Part shown: positions 33,336 to 42,358 of the stretch, piece after piece
Position numbering within the stretch: position 1 is the stretch's first letter
Layout of the letters: the number at the start of each line of letters is the position of its first letter
Origin: Clostridiaceae bacterium AF10-41
GTDB lineage: Bacteria > Bacillota > Clostridia > Clostridiales > Clostridiaceae
Length of the DNA: 54,982 bases
Assembly (NCBI GenBank): GCA_027686065.1
Contig: JAQCTH010000017.1
Location: 1-54,982 of the forward strand
Reading direction: 5' to 3'
Translations under genes and position numbers: made by a program
The notes under the pieces: model-generated
What the model was told of the DNA's origin: nothing
The model's database searches: none
Seen by the model: only the letters and a program-made list of their open reading frames with translations

Positions 33336-34988
33336 TTATACTATTTGTTTAAGACATGTTTTTAAATCTTCTTCTGGAGTACTTATTGGTCTAAGATCAA
33401 ATGTATCTACTAAGTATTGTAAAACATTTGGAGATATAAACGCAGGCAATGAAGGTCCTAAAAACATTCCTTTTACTCCAAGAGATAATAATGCTAGCAA
33501 ATCTGCAACAGCTTTTTGTTCATACCATGATAAAACTATTGATAATGGTAATGAATTTACATCTGTGTCAAAAGCATCAGCTAAAGATGTAGCTATCTTC
33601 ACTGCAGAATAAACGTCATTACATTGACCTACATCTAGAAGCCTAGGTAATCCACATACTTCTCCAAATTCTAATTTATTAAATCTATATTTACCACAAG
33701 CAAGGGTTAATATTATGCAATCTTCTGGAACTTGCTTAGCAAAGTCTGTATAATAATTTCTTCCTGGTCTTGCTCCATCACAGCCACCAATTACAAAGAA
33801 GTGTCTTATATTTCCAGCCTTTACTTCAGATACTATTTTTTCTGCATGACTTAATGTTGCATTATGTCCAAAGCCTACTAGTATTTCTTGTTTTTCTTCG
33901 TCTTCCTTAAATCCACCTAATTCAAGTGCTTTGTTTATAACTGATGAAAAATCCTTATATCCATTTTCATCTTTACCTATGTGTATGATTCCATCCCATC
34001 CAACAACATTAGTGCTAAATATTCTGTCTTTATAGCTTTCTCTAGGTCTCATTAAACAATTTGTTGTCATAAGAATACATCCTGGAATATTATCAAATTC
34101 CTTTTGTTGATTTTGCCATGCTGAGCCAAAGTTACCTACTAAATGTTTATATTTCTTTAATCCGTCATAACCATGTGCTGGAAGCATTTCTCCATGGGTA
34201 TATATATTTATTCCCTTTCCATCAGTTTGTTCAAGCAACATTTCTAAATCTCTTAAATCGTGTCCTGAAACTATTATAAATGGACCTTTTTTAATATTTA
34301 CATTAACTTTATGAGGTCTTGGATGTTTATATGTGGTTGTATTTGCATCATCAAGAACTCTCATTACTTCTACAGCAATTTCTCCTGTTCTCATTGTCCA
34401 GCGTACTAATTCTTCCATTCCAACTTCATCATTGGTTATAGCTTCTAATGCACGGAAATAAAATTGATCTACTTGATCACTATAGAAATTTATAAATCTA
34501 GCTTGATGACCATAAGCTGATATTCCTTTTAATCCATATAAAATTGTATATCTTAAAGATCTTACATCTGCATCCATATCTTGATCATACATTATTCCTG
34601 CTTTAACTGCATCTTTTAACATATCTTGTTTAGTTTCACTTAAATTGTATGTGGCTTGATCCGGATAATCTCCTTTTGGTGCTTTACTTCTAATTGCTTC
34701 TTTTAACTTTTGAGAATCTTTAAGCATTTGTATATGAACATCCACATCAAAATTAACATTAGTTAAAGTTGTAAATAATCCATTTTCAACAAATTCTACA
34801 ATTTCTTTATCTATAAGTTCTCCTTTATCAATTAAAGGTTTTGCATAACATGCTATTCCTTTTAACTGATATATTAATAGGTCTTGAAGATTTGCAACTT
34901 CTGGAGTCTTTCCACAGACACCCAGCTTAGTGCAGCCCTTCCCCCCCATTGTTTGTTCACATTGATAACAAAACATTGCATTATCCAT
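33336..34988 (-). CDS. hcp: Hydroxylamine reductase (hybrid cluster protein)
   Basis: A 550-residue redox enzyme of anaerobes, with a [4Fe-4S] and a hybrid 4Fe-2S-2O type cluster, linked to NO/hydroxylamine detoxification. N-terminal MFCYQCEQTMGGKGCTKLGVCG gives the first cluster's cysteines. SGHDLRDLEMLLEQTDG, the GCxGxRPGRNYYTD and LACGKYRFN stretches, and the late GxKAVADLLALLSLGV are typical of class I/II Hcp. Start ATG 34988 with AAAGGAG before it. Upstream of ric, same strand. The upstream 120 bases show no clear Fnr palindrome. Confidence 0.95.
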   Translation of the reverse strand: MDNAMFCYQCEQTMGGKGCTKLGVCGKTPEVANLQDLLIYQLKGIACYAKPLIDKGELIDKEIVEFVENGLFTTLTNVNFDVDVHIQMLKDSQKLKEAIRSKAPKGDYPDQATYNLSETKQDMLKDAVKAGIMYDQDMDADVRSLRYTILYGLKGISAYGHQARFINFYSDQVDQFYFRALEAITNDEVGMEELVRWTMRTGEIAVEVMRVLDDANTTTYKHPRPHKVNVNIKKGPFIIVSGHDLRDLEMLLEQTDGKGINIYTHGEMLPAHGYDGLKKYKHLVGNFGSAWQNQQKEFDNIPGCILMTTNCLMRPRESYKDRIFSTNVVGWDGIIHIGKDENGYKDFSSVINKALELGGFKEDEEKQEILVGFGHNATLSHAEKIVSEVKAGNIRHFFVIGGCDGARPGRNYYTDFAKQVPEDCIILTLACGKYRFNKLEFGEVCGLPRLLDVGQCNDVYSAVKIATSLADAFDTDVNSLPLSIVLSWYEQKAVADLLALLSLGVKGMFLGPSLPAFISPNVLQYLVDTFDLRPISTPEEDLKTCLKQIV

Positions 34989-35075
34989 ATCACTATCTCC
35001 TTTCTATATATGAACTTATTATTAGTTATTTCAAATCCTTTTATTCATATTTACTATTTTCTATTAAAACAGAAA

Positions 35076-35106
35076 AATTCACGATTGTTAAAAACACTCG
35101 TGAATT
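35076..35106 (-). terminator. Terminator of the Bce-type operon
   Basis: AATTCACGA (35076-35084) pairs with TCGTGAATT (35098-35106). On the minus strand it is followed by TTTTTCTG. It lies downstream of the permease gene. Confidence 0.8.
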
Positions 35107-35114
35107 ACTTATAC

Positions 35115-37013
35115 TTAATTTTTATTTATTCCTATTGTTCTTTTGAATCCTATGATTGAAACAATACAATTAACTATAAATATAGCTATACAAATTAGTA
35201 AGCTCAATAAATATACAAAATTCAAATTTTCTTTCATAAAATCAGCTAATACATTAATTGCAAAATAACTATGAATTGACCCTACTGCTAATGGAATTAA
35301 ATAAAATAATGCAACTTCTCTGCTTATAGATTTACTTATATCTTTCTTTGAAGCTCCTATGCTTAGAAGTATTTTATATTTTTGCCTATCTTCATTTGCA
35401 TCACTATAAATTTTTATATAAATAATACTAGCTTCTGCTAATACCATCACTAAAAATAAGAATCCTCCAATTGCATAAACAAACTTCACCCATTCTATTG
35501 TTTTTAATTCATATTGTCCATAAAATCCCTGAGTAGTTTCCAAATTAAGATTTTTTCCTATTTCCTCTAGTACATTAATTATATTTTCTTCATTTTCTAT
35601 TTTAATACCATAGAAGTTTATTTCAGTGGCTTTTTCTCTAAGTTTTTCGTATTCATTATTATTTACAATTATCGTAGCATAATTTAATGCTTCACCAAAA
35701 ACCCTTATTCTAGTACTTTCACTTATATTAAACTTACCATCATTTAATGTAACGTCTTTGATATTTGATAGCAAACTCATAAGAGTACCAGGTCTTTCAA
35801 TATATATAGCATTATTACCTTGTACCATTTCTTCATTAAATTTAACTAAATCTTTTTCATCCCCATTTGCTTTTAATATATTAGATAAGTTATCATAAGA
35901 AAGTACTATATATTCATCATTTTCATATTGAGGAACATCCTTCAATGTGCTTTTAACCTTTAACACTTTAGTTTCTAAAGAATACTTTTCTTTACCAACT
36001 TCTTTTAATTTTTTAGCTACTTCTTCTGAATTAAACTCTTCTATAGATGAAATTGCTAAAGAATATAAAGTAATATTTCTCTGACTATTTTCATATGTTT
36101 TCTTCATTGAAAAGGCTGTTCCAAGAACTGTAGTAGTTGTTGCTGTTAATATAGCTATAGTAGCATAAACAGTATAGTTTTTCTTAAATCTATACGCTAA
36201 ATTATTTATAATTATAATATTTGCTCCTTTGTATAATATAGATTTCTTATTAATTAACAAATTAAATACTACTTGAAAAACAGCTCCAAATAATCCATAA
36301 GTACCAATACACACTAACATTAAAGTCTTAAGTGCATAAGTTGCTTCTTCATTTACTAAATAATATCCATACCCAATTAAAACTAATGATATTATTGCAA
36401 CTATATATATAAGAAAATTAACTTTCAGCATCTTTTCTTGCTTTTTACTTGCATTTAAAAGATCTACAATTTTACTTCTAACTATACTTATAAAGCCTTT
36501 TATACTCATAAATAAGAAGATACACATAAAAATTGCTACAGTATAAATTATAGAACTTATACTTACGCTAAATGTCACATCTATATTAAAATCTGCAATT
36601 TTAAAAACTATTACTTGAAAAAATTTTGATAAAACAACCCCGATAATTGTTCCAATTAATGATGCACTCACTCCAATCAGCATCATCTCAATAAAATATA
36701 TTTTTCCTATTACTGATGAATCAAGTCCCATAAATGCATAGATACCAATTTCCTTTTTTCTATTTCTTAAAAATATATTCGATGCATACCAAATAAAGAA
36801 AAACATAAATATAACTAAAATAACAGTTATAACTTGCAAAATAAGCTTACTATATTCTTCATTCATATCACCAAGGACCTTCATTGCATCCCCATTCATC
36901 ATAATTAAGAAATTACTTAAAATAACTACAGAAAATATCATCGAAATAAAAAACATAGTATAAATTTTTATATTATTTTTGAAATTATTATAAGCTATAT
37001 TGAATACGCTCAT
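35115..37013 (-). CDS. Bce-type ABC transporter permease (FtsX-like)
   Basis: A 632-residue permease. Ten hydrophobic segments with a large extracellular domain of about 200 residues between segments 7 and 8 are the BceB/VraG layout. The N-terminal FtsX signature region MFFISMIFSVVILSNFLIMM and the C-terminal YKILLSIGASKKDISKSISREV match this group. It forms the transporter with the ATPase whose gene is joined by a one-base overlap (37013). It confers resistance to peptide antibiotics such as bacitracin in known members and acts as the sensor for the intramembrane kinase. The target peptide here is unknown. Confidence 0.9.
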   Translation of the reverse strand: MSVFNIAYNNFKNNIKIYTMFFISMIFSVVILSNFLIMMNGDAMKVLGDMNEEYSKLILQVITVILVIFMFFFIWYASNIFLRNRKKEIGIYAFMGLDSSVIGKIYFIEMMLIGVSASLIGTIIGVVLSKFFQVIVFKIADFNIDVTFSVSISSIIYTVAIFMCIFLFMSIKGFISIVRSKIVDLLNASKKQEKMLKVNFLIYIVAIISLVLIGYGYYLVNEEATYALKTLMLVCIGTYGLFGAVFQVVFNLLINKKSILYKGANIIIINNLAYRFKKNYTVYATIAILTATTTTVLGTAFSMKKTYENSQRNITLYSLAISSIEEFNSEEVAKKLKEVGKEKYSLETKVLKVKSTLKDVPQYENDEYIVLSYDNLSNILKANGDEKDLVKFNEEMVQGNNAIYIERPGTLMSLLSNIKDVTLNDGKFNISESTRIRVFGEALNYATIIVNNNEYEKLREKATEINFYGIKIENEENIINVLEEIGKNLNLETTQGFYGQYELKTIEWVKFVYAIGGFLFLVMVLAEASIIYIKIYSDANEDRQKYKILLSIGASKKDISKSISREVALFYLIPLAVGSIHSYFAINVLADFMKENLNFVYLLSLLICIAIFIVNCIVSIIGFKRTIGINKN

Positions 37014-37765
37014 TATTTAGCACCTCCTAAAGATGCTAACATATCGATTATCTTACCATAAAACTCTTTTCTACTTTCTCCTTTATTTAATTGACACTTT
37101 ATTTCTCCATCACTTAATATATAAACTTTATTAGAATAGCTTGCAGTAATAGCATCATGCGTAACCATAACAATAGTAGCCTTTTCTTCTTTATTTGCTC
37201 TACTTAATGATTCTAGCAAATCTGATGATGATCTTGAATCCAAGGCTCCAGTAGGCTCATCTGCAAAAATTACTTTTGGATCAGTTATTAAAGCTCTAGC
37301 TGCTGCGCCTCTTTGCTTTTGTCCACCAGATAATTCATATGGATATTTTTTCAAATGCTCCTTAAGTCCAAATATCTCTGAAATATTAATTACCTTATCT
37401 TCTATGCTTTTTGTTTTCTTTTTACCTAAAGCTAATGGTAATGCTATATTGTCCATTAAATTCATATTATCTAATAAATTATAATCTTGAAATATAAACC
37501 CTATTTTATCTCTTCTTAAATTAGATAATTCTTTATTTTTAATCTTTGTTATATCTTTTCCATCAAGGATTATTTCACCTTTTGTTGGTTTATCCAAAGT
37601 TGAAATTAAATTCAGCAATGTAGTTTTCCCTGCTCCAGATGGTCCCATTATAGAAATGAAATCACCTTCATTTACAATAAAATTTATATTATTTAAAACC
37701 CTTGTTCTAAATCCCCTAAGCCCATATTCCTTAGATACATCCTTTAATTTTAAAATTTCCTTCAT
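37013..37765 (-). CDS. Bce-type ABC transporter ATP-binding protein
   Basis: A 250-residue ATPase. Walker A GPSGAGKTTL (about residues 41-50), signature LSGGQKQRGAAARAL, Walker B KVIFADEPTGALDS (typical ADEPTGALD of the MacB/BceA/LolD class) and switch His in MVTHD. It is coupled with the permease gene by a one-base overlap. A TTAC-N6-GTAA palindrome at 37861-37876 lies upstream, about 100 bases before ATG 37765; it is a candidate response regulator box. The start is supported by GGGAGGA about 8 bases upstream. Confidence 0.93.
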   Translation of the reverse strand: MKEILKLKDVSKEYGLRGFRTRVLNNINFIVNEGDFISIMGPSGAGKTTLLNLISTLDKPTKGEIILDGKDITKIKNKELSNLRRDKIGFIFQDYNLLDNMNLMDNIALPLALGKKKTKSIEDKVINISEIFGLKEHLKKYPYELSGGQKQRGAAARALITDPKVIFADEPTGALDSRSSSDLLESLSRANKEEKATIVMVTHDAITASYSNKVYILSDGEIKCQLNKGESRKEFYGKIIDMLASLGGAK

Positions 37766-37860
37766 AATTCATTCCTCCCAAATTAACTTTAACCTTAACT
37801 TTATTTTAATAGTTTTTTAATTTGGATTCCTTCACTTAACCTTACCTTTTCAATTTTAAT

Positions 37861-37876
37861 GTTACATTTTAGTAAC
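37861..37876 (-). promoter_or_regulatory. Candidate response-regulator box (GTTAC-N6-GTAAC) of the Bce transporter genes
   Basis: GTTACATTTTAGTAAC has perfect GTTAC/GTAAC arms 6 bases apart and matches the reported Bce-type regulator consensus TNACA-N4-TGTAA with one change. It overlaps the end of the kinase gene and lies about 97 bases before the ATPase start. Confidence 0.6.
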
Positions 37877-38887
37877 CTTTAAATAATCTGATATCTTATA
37901 AAAATATATATTAAATAAGGTGTATTCACCCTTTATTGATTCAACAGAAACTTCATGTTCTAATTTATTTAAGACTTTTTTCGTAAAATAAAGTCCCATA
38001 CCAGTGGATTTATATACTTTGTTTCTACCATTAATTCCTGTGAATCCTTTATTAAATATCCTATCTATATCTTCTTTTGCTATTCCTATACCATTATCCT
38101 TAATACATAGCTTTATATATTCTTTACTTTCTTCTGCATAAAACTCTATCTTACCATTTTCTTTTGAATATTTAATAGCATTATTAATTAATTGATCTAT
38201 ACTATAAGTAATCCATTTTCCATCGCTATAAATATTATAATCTAAATTACTTGTAACCACTTCTATTCTATTCTTTATCAAGAAAAAAGAATTGTTTTTT
38301 ATGGACCTCTTTACGATATCTCCTAAATTCTCTTCCTTAATAAATATATCCTCTGAAGCTACTGTAGCTCTACTTCCATAAATAATTGAATTAACTAAAA
38401 AATTTATTTTTTCTGTTTCATTTTTTACACTACTTGCTACAGTATAATCCTCTATATCTTCAGAAATTATATTTAGTGCTGTTATTGGTAATTTTATTTC
38501 ATGCACCCATTTAGAAATATATTCTTCCATATCCCTTAATTTTTCTTCATAATACTTATTTTGTATATCACATTTTTTATCTTTATCTTCTATAATCTTT
38601 AACATTATTTCTTCTTCTAAAGAATTTCCCTTAATATATTGAAATGAAATATCTTCTTTCTTCACAATAGAGTAATGTATGTCATTATACTTGCTTTTCC
38701 ATCTTATAAAATTAATATATATCCATATTAAATAAATTATTATAATAATGAAATCTAAATAAACTAAATCATCTATTCTGTTCTTAAATGAGTTAATTGA
38801 AATTAAATATATATTTATAATTAAAATCAAAGATACTAGAAATATAATATTTAAAATTTTTTCTTTTATAAATCTTCTTAAATTCAT
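37862..38887 (-). CDS. Bce-type intramembrane-sensing histidine kinase
   Basis: A 341-residue kinase with two close hydrophobic segments (about 12-30 and 38-62), and almost no extracellular loop, the hallmark of BceS-like kinases that sense through the transporter. The H box is WVHEIKLPITALNII, and the ATP-binding domain shows QLINNAIKYSKENG, DNGIGIAKEDI and TGMGLYFTKKVL. It overlaps the regulator gene by one base. The transporter genes follow 96 bases downstream, after a candidate regulator box. Confidence 0.92.
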   Translation of the reverse strand: MNLRRFIKEKILNIIFLVSLILIINIYLISINSFKNRIDDLVYLDFIIIIIYLIWIYINFIRWKSKYNDIHYSIVKKEDISFQYIKGNSLEEEIMLKIIEDKDKKCDIQNKYYEEKLRDMEEYISKWVHEIKLPITALNIISEDIEDYTVASSVKNETEKINFLVNSIIYGSRATVASEDIFIKEENLGDIVKRSIKNNSFFLIKNRIEVVTSNLDYNIYSDGKWITYSIDQLINNAIKYSKENGKIEFYAEESKEYIKLCIKDNGIGIAKEDIDRIFNKGFTGINGRNKVYKSTGMGLYFTKKVLNKLEHEVSVESIKGEYTLFNIYFYKISDYLKVTKM

Positions 38888-39558
38888 TAAACCATATACC
38901 CTATTCCCTTTTTAGTTTTTATAAATTCATCTAAATTCAATTCTTCTTTAAGTCTTCCTCTTAGCCTAGTTATATTTACTGTTAACGTATTATCACTTAC
39001 AAATTCATCATCATTCCATAAGCTCATCATAATTTTATCTCTTGAAACTACCTTTTCCTTATTTTTAATAAGTATTGATAATATCTTCATTTCATTTTTA
39101 GTTAACTCAATAGTATTTCCTTTATATTTAAATGTACATTTATCCATATCTAAAACCGTGTCATCATAATAAATAATTGAATCTGAAAAAGTATAATCAT
39201 AACTTCTTCTTAGCATTGCATTAATCTTAGTTATCAGAACTTCTATTGAAAAAGGCTTAGTAATATAATCATCCCCACCATTATTTATTCCCATAATTAA
39301 ATCCATATTTGAATCTCTAGAAGATAAAAAAATTATTGGCACCTTAGATATTGCTCTAATTTTTTCACACCAATAAAAGCCATCATAATAAGGTAAATTA
39401 ACATCCATTATTAATAAACTTGGTTTCTTTTCTATAAATTCTTCAACTATATTACTAAAGTCATCTATGAGTTCCACACTAAATTCCCACTTATTTAAAG
39501 CTACTGAAAGTTGTTTTGATAAATCTAAATCATCTTCAATTAATAATATTTCTCTCAT
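38887..39558 (-). CDS. Bce-type OmpR-family response regulator
   Basis: A 223-residue regulator. The receiver domain has LIEDDLD, phospho-acceptor Asp in LLIMDVNLPYYDG (about residue 53) and ITKPFS; the winged helix begins at about residue 130 and ends FIKTKKGIGYMV. It forms a one-base overlapping pair with the kinase gene. Its likely site is TTAC-N6-GTAA, found upstream of the ATPase gene and of the degraded permease. Start ATG 39558 has GAGAGGT upstream. Confidence 0.92.
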   Translation of the reverse strand: MREILLIEDDLDLSKQLSVALNKWEFSVELIDDFSNIVEEFIEKKPSLLIMDVNLPYYDGFYWCEKIRAISKVPIIFLSSRDSNMDLIMGINNGGDDYITKPFSIEVLITKINAMLRRSYDYTFSDSIIYYDDTVLDMDKCTFKYKGNTIELTKNEMKILSILIKNKEKVVSRDKIMMSLWNDDEFVSDNTLTVNITRLRGRLKEELNLDEFIKTKKGIGYMV

Positions 39559-39599
39559 AATTATTACCTCTCAATTATTTTTAATAAATTGTATAATTA

Positions 39600-39632
39600 T
39601 ACAGATATACTCAGTTCACAGTACACAATTCA
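39600..39632. repeat. Dispersed 'CAGTTCACAGTACACAATTC' remnant
   Basis: CAGTTCACAGTACACAATTC resembles the sequence near 12499. It adjoins the degraded permease on its 3' side and may mark an old rearrangement. Low confidence. Confidence 0.3.
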
Positions 39633-40174
39633 AAGGCGTTATTAAGTGATAATAATGCAAATAAAACATGTATTGCTGCAACTATATATGAAAGTGAAAT
39701 AGCACTCCAATTTCAATAGTTGGTATTTTTTTATTTCTTTAAAAGTTAAACCTATTTTATTTAACTTACTTTATCATCTTCTATATCCATATAACATTTA
39801 TTGTATAAGAAACTTGCTGTTGTTACAAAGAAAATTATTCCAATAAATATTGCTAAAAATATAAATATTCTATAACCCAATTTAATTGATTCTAGTAAAT
39901 GTGCTTTCATTAATAAAACTCTTTCTTCGCCGAATGAATTAGCTAATTTATTATAGGTATCTTCATTTATTATATTTATCTCACTATCATTACATTTTAA
40001 TGATTTTATATTTCCTTGAAGCTTTTTATAATTACTTTTGTTTAAAATTTCTTCTAAATATATTATTTTATTATTGACATATAAGCTATTTTCATTGAAG
40101 TCATAAAAATGCTTGAGGGAAACTACTATTAACTTCTGATTCTTTGCTAAGCCAAAAGGAGTATACACCTCCAA
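39625..40174 (-). pseudogene. Degraded Bce-type ABC permease
   Basis: The open frame 39761-40174 (137 codons from TTG) matches only part of a BceB/FtsX permease: the end of the extracellular domain (INIINEDTYNKLANS) and the start of its C-terminal membrane part (IFLAIFIGIIFFVTTASFLYNKCYMDIEDDK). After the stop at 39761, KIGLTFKEIKNT and then AAIHVLFALLSLNNAFE continue the same family in shifted frames down to about 39625. The first about 400 residues are missing. Two frameshifts and a large deletion indicate a dead gene. A regulator box remains upstream at 40346-40359. Confidence 0.8.
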
Positions 40175-40345
40175 TAGATGTAAATTATACTTATGAAGTT
40201 ATTGTTATAATAAACATACTAAATTGTGAAAATAATAAATAAGTTTTAACTACAACAATTACTGTTATTAGTATAATTCATATAGCTTACTTCTTACTAA
40301 TTGTAAAATTAAATTCATTATACAATTAATTTTTATTTATTTGTA

Positions 40346-40359
40346 TTACAATTTCGTAA
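40346..40359 (-). promoter_or_regulatory. Candidate response-regulator box of the degraded permease
   Basis: TTACAATTTCGTAA has TTAC/GTAA arms 6 bases apart, the same arrangement as upstream of the intact Bce transporter genes, and it fits TNACA-N4-TGTAA with one change. It lies about 170 bases before the remaining coding sequence. The 339-base spacer 40175-40513 otherwise shows only AT-rich sequence and the terminator at 40408. Confidence 0.5.
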
Positions 40360-40407
40360 GATTTGTATTATATTAAACAATCCATATATTAATTTTCTTG
40401 AAAATAA

Positions 40408-40444
40408 AAAAGCTATGACTAGTATTAATATAGTCGTAGCTTTT
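40408..40444 (-). terminator. Intrinsic terminator of the ROK gene
   Basis: AAAAGCTATGACTA (40408-40421) pairs with TAGTCGTAGCTTTT (40431-40444) with one G-U pair. The minus strand continues with TTTTTTATTTT. It lies 70 bases after the ROK gene stop at 40514. Confidence 0.8.
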
Positions 40445-40513
40445 AGTTTATTTAAAAGTACTTAGGTTACGCTAGCAAATGCTATAACGCCCTTTATACT
40501 AATTAAATCCCTA

Positions 40514-41536
40514 TTAATTTTTAATTAACTTAACCTCTTTATTTATTAAGTTTAGTGCCTTTTCTTTTATTCCCTCTAATGAATAATTATAATTTTTTTC
40601 TTGTACTAGTATCTCTGTTTTTATACTAAATTCCTTATTGTATCTTTCTATTATTTTATCTTTTATACTATATTTAAAATTACTTCCACCTAAAACAACT
40701 ACACTAGGATTAATTATTGCTGATATTGTTTTTATAGTGTTTATAATTACTTTAATATACTCTTCATCATCTAAATCACTCATCATTTTAGCATTTAGAA
40801 ATGTATCTCCTACAGGAATAAATCCAATTTCTCCTGCATATCCATTATTGCCTTTTAGAATATTTCCGTTGATTACTATTCCAGCACCTACTCCTAATGA
40901 AGTAAAACTTATATATACAAGACTTATTTCATTATACTGATTTTTTTCTATGTAATCATTATAAAAAGCTATAGAAGTAGAATTTATATCATTTTCTAAT
41001 AATATAGAAACATCAAATCTTTCTTTAAGATATTTTCTTATTTTTATTTCTTTCCAATCCTCCATCTTAATTCCAGATACGTAACCATCATTAGTAACTA
41101 CTCCAGGCACACTAATTCCAATACCTTCTATATTATTATAATTTCTATATGCTTCTTCTACTACATTTCCAACTAGTTCTATATCTTCTAAGCTTTTTAT
41201 CTTCCTACTGTTCTCTTCTAAAATTTCCCCTAAGGTATTTACAATTATATAAACTAACTTATCTTCTTCTATTGAAAGCGCCATTAGATATCTTTTGTTT
41301 GGATTTATCCTATATCTTTCTGCCCTTCTACCACCACTAGATTCATCAAATCCAACAGATACTATTTCATTTATTTCCATCAACTCATTTAAAATAGATC
41401 TTACAGTTGTATGACTTAAACCTGTATCATTAGCGATTTCTCCTCTAGTAGCATTTTCTCTGATCTTTATAGAATTTATTATTAATGAAGTATTCACTTT
41501 TTTAAGTTCTGTTGGTTTTCCTGCAATTTTTTTCAT
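40514..41536 (-). CDS. ROK-family transcriptional regulator (NagC/XylR type)
   Basis: A 340-residue regulator. An N-terminal winged HTH (RGEIANDTGLSHTTVRSILNELMEI, residues about 31-55) precedes a ROK sugar-kinase-like domain with VEEAYRN..IEGIGISVPG, LLENDINSTSIAFYND and GVGAGIVING; GNNGYAGEIGFIPVG is close to the usual ROK zinc/His region, but its His is replaced and no CxCGxxGCxE cluster is evident. Such regulators sense sugars or sugar phosphates. Its start codon overlaps the stop of the HAD gene by one base (TAATG), so they are co-translated. It probably regulates part of this carbohydrate locus; the effector is unknown. Confidence 0.88.
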   Translation of the reverse strand: MKKIAGKPTELKKVNTSLIINSIKIRENATRGEIANDTGLSHTTVRSILNELMEINEIVSVGFDESSGGRRAERYRINPNKRYLMALSIEEDKLVYIIVNTLGEILEENSRKIKSLEDIELVGNVVEEAYRNYNNIEGIGISVPGVVTNDGYVSGIKMEDWKEIKIRKYLKERFDVSILLENDINSTSIAFYNDYIEKNQYNEISLVYISFTSLGVGAGIVINGNILKGNNGYAGEIGFIPVGDTFLNAKMMSDLDDEEYIKVIINTIKTISAIINPSVVVLGGSNFKYSIKDKIIERYNKEFSIKTEILVQEKNYNYSLEGIKEKALNLINKEVKLIKN

Positions 41537-42168
41537 TATAAAAGCTTTAACTCCTTTAAAATATCTCTTGGATTCTTAAAATTAAACTCAGCTTCTATTC
41601 CTTCTAAATTATCAGCACCCCACATAGCCATTCCAAAATCCATACCTGCTGATTTAGTTGCTTTAAAATCAAATATCGTATCCCCAATATACATACAGTC
41701 ACTTGGATTTATATCTAATATTTCACTTACTTTTAATAATGGGTCAGGATATGGTTTATGTCTTTCTGTATCCTCTGCCAAAACTTCACATTTGATATAT
41801 TTTTTTAATCCAGTAGGTTCAAAATCTATTTTATATTGATTTCTCATTTTAGAACTTGCTATAGCACATATGATTTCTTTTTCAGTTAAAGTTTTTATTA
41901 CTTCATCAAATCCTTCATATAGTACAGCCCCTTCTTCAAAATCATTAACATACTCTACCCATTTATTATAAGACTTGTCTATATCCTTAAATCCTAATTC
42001 CTCTATTGTCTTCTTTCCGGCATATGCTTTATATTTAAGTAAGTCCTTATAAGGAATGTCTTTATAAAGTTCTTCTTTTATAAGTCTTTGAAGAGGAATC
42101 ATATTCATTCTTTCAGTATTTAAGATTGTACCATCTAAATCGAAAATTATACATTTGTAGTTTCTCAT
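41536..42168 (-). CDS. HAD-family phosphatase (PGMB/phosphoglycolate phosphatase-like)
   Basis: About 210 residues. HAD motif I is FDLDGTILNT, motif II is in CAIASSK, and motif III/IV are KPYPDPLL and YIGDTIFDFKATKSAG. The cap domain of about 70 residues after motif I is of the beta-phosphoglucomutase/phosphatase type. It likely acts on a sugar or polyol phosphate made by the adjacent PTS or by the glycyl radical enzyme; that is inference. The start is ATG 42168, preceded by AGGTGTAGGTAG; the frame extends 26 codons upstream through a perfect hairpin and is rejected. Its stop overlaps the ROK start. Confidence 0.82.
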   Translation of the reverse strand: MRNYKCIIFDLDGTILNTERMNMIPLQRLIKEELYKDIPYKDLLKYKAYAGKKTIEELGFKDIDKSYNKWVEYVNDFEEGAVLYEGFDEVIKTLTEKEIICAIASSKMRNQYKIDFEPTGLKKYIKCEVLAEDTERHKPYPDPLLKVSEILDINPSDCMYIGDTIFDFKATKSAGMDFGMAMWGADNLEGIEAEFNFKNPRDILKELKLL

Positions 42169-42185
42169 ATATCTACCTACACCTT

Positions 42186-42224
42186 TTAATATACTTTTGA
42201 AAGTTTCTTTCAAAAGTATATTAA
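42186..42224 (-). promoter_or_regulatory. 18-bp perfect palindrome before the HAD/ROK operon
   Basis: Arms 42186-42203 and 42207-42224 are perfect inverted copies with a 3-base centre, and lie 18 bases before ATG 42168. It may be a regulator operator (for the ROK protein) or a stable mRNA hairpin. No T run follows on the minus strand, so it is not a normal terminator. Confidence 0.55.
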
Positions 42225-42320
42225 CACATATTAGTAAATCTTTCAATTAAAATACTAATTAAAAATGTTGAATTTTTTTATTTATTAACGATAAAAACAT
42301 CTTATATCTTTAAAATTTAT

Positions 42321-42358
42321 AGATAATAAGGACCATCTAATGACGCCCCTTATTATCT
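42321..42358 (-). terminator. Terminator of the glycyl radical enzyme operon
   Basis: AGATAATAAGG (42321-42331) pairs with CCTTATTATCT (42348-42358). The right arm abuts the stop codon of the activase gene. The T run after it is weak on the minus strand, so some readthrough to the HAD/ROK genes is possible. Confidence 0.6.

Noticed and set aside
34990..35060. Promoter TTGAAA/TATATA before hcp
   Set aside because: The -10 would be so near the ribosome site that the transcript would start inside it; not credible.
39761..40174. Intact small membrane protein gene
   Set aside because: The same family continues after the stop in shifted frames, and only part of a Bce permease is represented, so it is treated as a pseudogene.
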